Source: Isoperla grammatica (Eukaryota; Arthropoda; Insecta; Plecoptera; Perlodidae). Taken from it: a stretch of DNA of 64,000 bases. Below are positions 63,560-64,000 of this stretch, piece by piece (position 1 is the stretch's first letter; every line of letters begins with the position of its first letter). The notes under the pieces are model-generated. The model saw only the letters and a list, made by a program, of their open reading frames with translations, made no database searches and was not told where the DNA came from. The DNA is taken from positions 44,345,690 to 44,409,689 of the forward strand of contig OX246746.1 of NCBI GenBank assembly GCA_945910005.1, written 5' to 3'. The position numbers and the translations under genes were made by a program.

Positions 63560-64000
63560 GAACCCCATAAGATTAGCTAGAGCAGTTCTGGCACATGAGA
63601 CGTGTAACCGGAGAGCGCGAACTACTGTTCAAACAAAACATTTGGCTTCACAGACACAATAATTAAAATATTTTCAAACATTTAATAGACTGGAAGAAGG
63701 TATTTCATAAATATCGGTCAGGTTATAATAATGATAATATTGGTTGCCAATAATTAAAAGGTAGGGCCCGTAATCCTGTGACCTTACAGTAGAGACGCCC
63801 CTGGGTGTTACATTTAGGCTAAACGTTAAACACGTATAAGGTAGCCTAATTCTACCGATTGGGTCGCACATTTGCAGTCTCGGAAAGTACTATAAAACCA
63901 CTTCTGGGCCTACCACTTGAGAGATCAATGTTTAAAATGAAGCCAACCAAGGTTTGATGTCCACTACAACATTCAAAACTACCTTTTTCGACAATCTTAA
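63560..64000. other. No gene recognised at the right edge
   Basis: AT-rich DNA. The N-terminal tropomodulin exon is not here on either strand as far as I can read. Confidence 0.5.

Noticed and set aside
1..64000. CRISPR arrays, operons, prophage or bacterial defence systems
   Set aside because: The tandem repeats lack repeat-spacer structure with unique spacers, and the sequence is eukaryotic with spliced genes.

Overview
This is a metazoan nuclear genome window: AT-rich, with long introns, GT-AG splice sites and dense non-autonomous transposons. It is most likely from a marine invertebrate deuterostome. That placement is an inference from the tropomodulin sequence and a foldback element resembling sea-urchin TU elements; no single marker proves it. 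There is no bacterial-type gene content, and nearly all open frames of 60-190 codons are chance frames or repeats.

One conventional gene is supported: a tropomodulin (actin pointed-end cap) on the minus strand. Five coding exons run from 61228 down to a stop codon at 16765, with consistent splice phases (0, 0, 2, 1). The N-terminal coding exon lies beyond the right edge. Introns are 3.2, 4.3, 10.8 and 25.2 kb, and the rest of the right two thirds of the window is mostly intron filled with mobile DNA. A candidate 3' UTR lies at about 15.4-16.76 kb.

Left third (1.5-12.9 kb): an 11.4-kb foldback-like structure. Two inverted arms are built from the same 62-bp tandem unit and end in a matching 36-bp inverted terminus. 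Its centre holds a small Ty3/gypsy-type LTR element with decayed gag-protease remnants and a 1.7-kb palindrome made of two head-to-head copies of one TIR element. The right arm is organised as a 1707-bp higher-order repeat.

Rest of the window: about a dozen hAT-type elements, most with perfect 8-bp target duplications, some nested, and one retaining a BED-finger transposase fragment; a piggyBac-like TTAA element carrying a nested hAT; Tigger/pogo-like elements; three copies of a palindromic family; other inverted repeats; a 122-bp GC-rich satellite (28.0-30.3 kb); a 13/14-bp minisatellite (20.7-21.2 kb); and several microsatellites.

The most unusual signal is a hexamer. Where two copies of the same repeat can be compared, one copy often differs by an exact insertion of GGCCTA (or two tandem hexamers) at a TA dinucleotide, turning TA into TAGGCCTA. 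This is seen between the two LTRs of one element, in leader duplicates, in a tandem-repeat variant, between hAT copies, in both arms of a palindromic element and next to a target-site duplication. It suggests an active process that seeds the many AGGCCT clusters in this genome.
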